Source: an uncultured Legionella sp. (GTDB taxonomy: Bacteria > Pseudomonadota > Gammaproteobacteria > Legionellales > Legionellaceae). Taken from it: DNA of 47,581 bases. Positions 45,470 through 47,581 of the stretch are shown here, piece after piece. The notes beneath the pieces were generated by a model. It made no database searches and was not told where the DNA came from. It worked only from the letters and a program-made list of their open reading frames with translations. The stretch lies in NCBI GenBank assembly GCA_903877115.1, contig CAIRCS010000199.1:1-47581 (forward strand), written 5' to 3'. The position numbers and the translations under genes are program-made. Each line of letters begins with the position of its first letter. The stretch's first letter is position 1.

Positions 45470-47215
45470 TCAAATAGTGAACTCTTCAGACTGCTGTAAC
45501 TCAATATTGTTACCAGCGCTATCTTCTAACGGTACTTTCTTTGGTGCCGGCTTAAACGTAGTAAAGTGATGTCTAAGAGAGAAGGTAAATTGTTTGATAG
45601 CAGGGGTAAGCAAAGATAATAATGCCATTGCTGATACAATCGCTGGTAATAATAATTGCAATGACATCGTTTCATGTGGTACGTCGCTTGGACATACACC
45701 TTCAGTCGGATTATACTCTTGCAACCACGCCATCATTAAACTCAATGGGAACCCTACAAAGGCTCCAACTCCACTGGAGGCACCTGTCACAAGACCCACT
45801 TTATTAGGAGTCTTTTCAACGAGACGTGCTACTACCGCAAAGCATACGACACCACAGAATGCAGCATAAATATACGTCATACTTTCTGGAATATTTTTTT
45901 TATCCACGCAAGCATAAAGTCCTAAAGCTATGCTCATGATCAATAACGATCCCTGATTAAGCTGAGTAGGTGTTAAAGATGTATTGATTAACGGAATCGC
46001 ACGAAATAAAGAGGAAACGGTGATAGCACGTGCGATAGTTAAAGAGGCATCGACACGAGGCACGCATCTTGACATCATGGTAAATACCCCAGTGGTGGTG
46101 ATCGACGTAAGCACACCATATGACGCAGAATAAAGTACGACAGCGGACCAAAGTTCTTTCATATCATCAGGGGTTAATTGTTTGATCTCATCATACAATG
46201 TCAAACCACTAGCAAATAGCGCCTGTCCACCATATGTTGCTATTTTTTTTGCTTGCTCAGAGGTCAGTTGCTTATTATTATTTAGTAATTGATCGTACAT
46301 TGGGTTATTGAGGAGCAGATAAATTCCTGTCATAGCCATGAGCTGAATCCCGGCAAACAAAGCTGTTCTCATGCTGTTACTCAATTCCAACGTGTCAGCA
46401 TAGGCATTGATCGTAATCGGAATGCTTGGCGACGTATTAGCAATGCCTGCAATGATTGCAATGATTGCTGAATAAATGGCGGCATGTTTACGTAAAATAA
46501 ACGATATTGCTTTTGACGTTATGCCCGGCTGAATTTTAATAATTTTGGAAGGAAGAATCAGTCCTTTTTCGACAAGTGCCTTCTTCAAAATATCAGAGAC
46601 TTCTTGTAGATTATCATGCCACAAGTCAATTGAATTATTAGCTGCGGTACGTGCACCCAATGTCATACCTGATGCATAAGTGCCCAATCCAAGACCGATG
46701 AATATACCTGACACGATCAACGGCCAACAATGCTCTGGCGTAATGGTGGATAAATCTTCGTTTTTTATCATCAAACGCAAAATCATGATATTACCCATCA
46801 TCCCAAGCACGCTTAAACCTAGCAATTGCAAAATATTTTCTTTTCCTCGACCTTGGTCTGCTTGATAAGCGGAAAAAACACGCAAAAATCCACCTACTAA
46901 CAATGGTGAAGAAGCTACAGTGGCACGTATAATCAATGGCAATGAAGTACACTGGGCTGCAATTGCACCATTCATGGAAAAAGCAAAAAGGCTTCCTGCA
47001 CAAGCAAGCATGCTGCCGATAAGGTTATTGAGTTGATTGCCTCGTAATTTTTTAATATCCTCTGAAAATTCTTGAAACGCTGGATCGAGATAATCCTTAA
47101 TGTCCACTCCATAATGCTCAAACGTGTCGACTATCAACTTGAGATCACCATGGAAATTCTGAATATATTGTTTGGTAACTGATGTTTCTAGATCTGTATT
47201 GTCAGTTGTTATCAT
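45470..47215 (-). CDS. Large multi-pass membrane transporter, MFS-like, possibly truncated
   Basis: 581 residues. The first 60 are cytoplasmic and charged; about 12 hydrophobic segments follow, in two bundles separated by a long loop (about 195-250). The loop after helix 2 (GGFLRVFSAYQADQGRGKEN) and the glycine-rich helix VTGASSGVGAFVGFPLSLMMAW recall nitrate/nitrite porter (NarK-type) MFS signatures, in a diverged form. The C-terminal tail is polar. The frame is open past its TGA for about 35 codons, so the stop may be recent. Substrate unknown. Confidence 0.65.
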   Translation of the reverse strand: MITTDNTDLETSVTKQYIQNFHGDLKLIVDTFEHYGVDIKDYLDPAFQEFSEDIKKLRGNQLNNLIGSMLACAGSLFAFSMNGAIAAQCTSLPLIIRATVASSPLLVGGFLRVFSAYQADQGRGKENILQLLGLSVLGMMGNIMILRLMIKNEDLSTITPEHCWPLIVSGIFIGLGLGTYASGMTLGARTAANNSIDLWHDNLQEVSDILKKALVEKGLILPSKIIKIQPGITSKAISFILRKHAAIYSAIIAIIAGIANTSPSIPITINAYADTLELSNSMRTALFAGIQLMAMTGIYLLLNNPMYDQLLNNNKQLTSEQAKKIATYGGQALFASGLTLYDEIKQLTPDDMKELWSAVVLYSASYGVLTSITTTGVFTMMSRCVPRVDASLTIARAITVSSLFRAIPLINTSLTPTQLNQGSLLIMSIALGLYACVDKKNIPESMTYIYAAFCGVVCFAVVARLVEKTPNKVGLVTGASSGVGAFVGFPLSLMMAWLQEYNPTEGVCPSDVPHETMSLQLLLPAIVSAMALLSLLTPAIKQFTFSLRHHFTTFKPAPKKVPLEDSAGNNIELQQSEEFTI

Positions 47216-47581
47216 TAATGACTCAATGGATTTTCATGTAAAATTAATGGGCATGTTATGTATCAAGCAAGCAATATAATCAACAGGACAAACGGGCGGG
47301 GCTTTGACTAAAATATCAGATTGTGACTGGTCGCATAAATAATGAAATCACGCAATAAAAATACGTCGTCGCTTCAACCATTTGTAGAGAGTTGAAGGTG
47401 AGCATTCAATTAATTTAGAAATGGCTCGTTTATTAATCCCTTTCGTAACTGCTCATACCCATATGCTGCTGCGCGTCAAATGGGTATGAGAGAAATTTTT
47501 TCTTAAACATATTTTCTTAAACATATTGACATCATTTTTGAGCATCGATGTGTCATTTTTTCAAATATCAGAAAAAATCGC
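47216..47581. other. Right-edge spacer with helix-turn-helix remnant and repeats
   Basis: On the minus strand 47348-47450 reads INKRAISKLIECSPSTLYKWLKRRR followed by TGA, a helix-turn-helix typical of resolvase or transposase proteins; upstream the frame is broken. An 11-bp perfect hairpin (CTCATACCCAT at 47452-47462 with 47480-47490) and a tandem TTTTCTTAAACATAT duplication (about 47498-47527) follow. It looks like a decayed insertion element. Confidence 0.5.

Overview
The window is a gene-dense stretch of a gammaproteobacterial chromosome with moderate to low GC content. Gene content suggests a host-associated member of the Legionellales (Coxiella/Legionella relatives). This placement is inference from the mix of gammaproteobacterial housekeeping genes (rdgC, bamD, pdxB, slt, pilM, dam), many unique hypothetical proteins, paralogous MFS carriers, effector-like proteins and small mobile repeats. 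There is no rRNA and no 16S-based evidence.

Layout. 1-2400: wrbA and two tandem exonuclease III genes. 2400-9300: an unknown protein, rpmE, a short malic enzyme, two overlapping paralogous MFS carriers and a membrane-anchored J-domain protein. 9300-11570: repeat-filled spacers around a large secreted protein. 11575-15250: dam-suhB, then an htrA-like protease with a PLP enzyme. 15450-20170: a small coiled-coil protein, lspA-ribF, uspA, and pdxB / small membrane protein / aroK. 20490-22715: a reduced type IV pilus locus in which pilM is followed by one gene joining a PilN-like start to a PilQ-like secretin end. 22940-25700: a small secreted protein and a SWIM-SNF2 helicase. 25917-31633: nadE, two outer-membrane beta-barrel genes, rpe and slt. 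31690-34140: two effector-like genes. The first has a caspase-fold (clan CD) cysteine-protease signature and the second has the His/Asp/Cys triad of the YopJ/PopP2 acetyltransferase family. 34237-38082: udk, hemL, a FlgM-like gene under a consensus sigma-28 promoter, an SDR and an isochorismatase-fold hydrolase. 38171-41000: an MFS pseudogene broken by one TGA and two unknown effector-like proteins. 41252-44873: rdgC, bamD, tRNA-Ser(UGA), an M14 carboxypeptidase and an EVE-domain protein. 45097-47215: a large membrane transporter whose reading frame continues, broken, past its stop. The right edge holds a transposase/resolvase-like helix-turn-helix remnant.

Repeats shape the spacers. A 123-bp palindromic MITE is present in three full copies and one copy cut by the left window edge. 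Two of the full copies have clear 5-bp target duplications. Several families of longer inverted repeats fill other gaps.

The most interesting items are the YopJ-like and caspase-like pair, the PilN-PilQ chimera, the FlgM-like gene with a perfect sigma-28 promoter, the MITE family, and the two membrane-protein genes interrupted by in-frame TGA codons.
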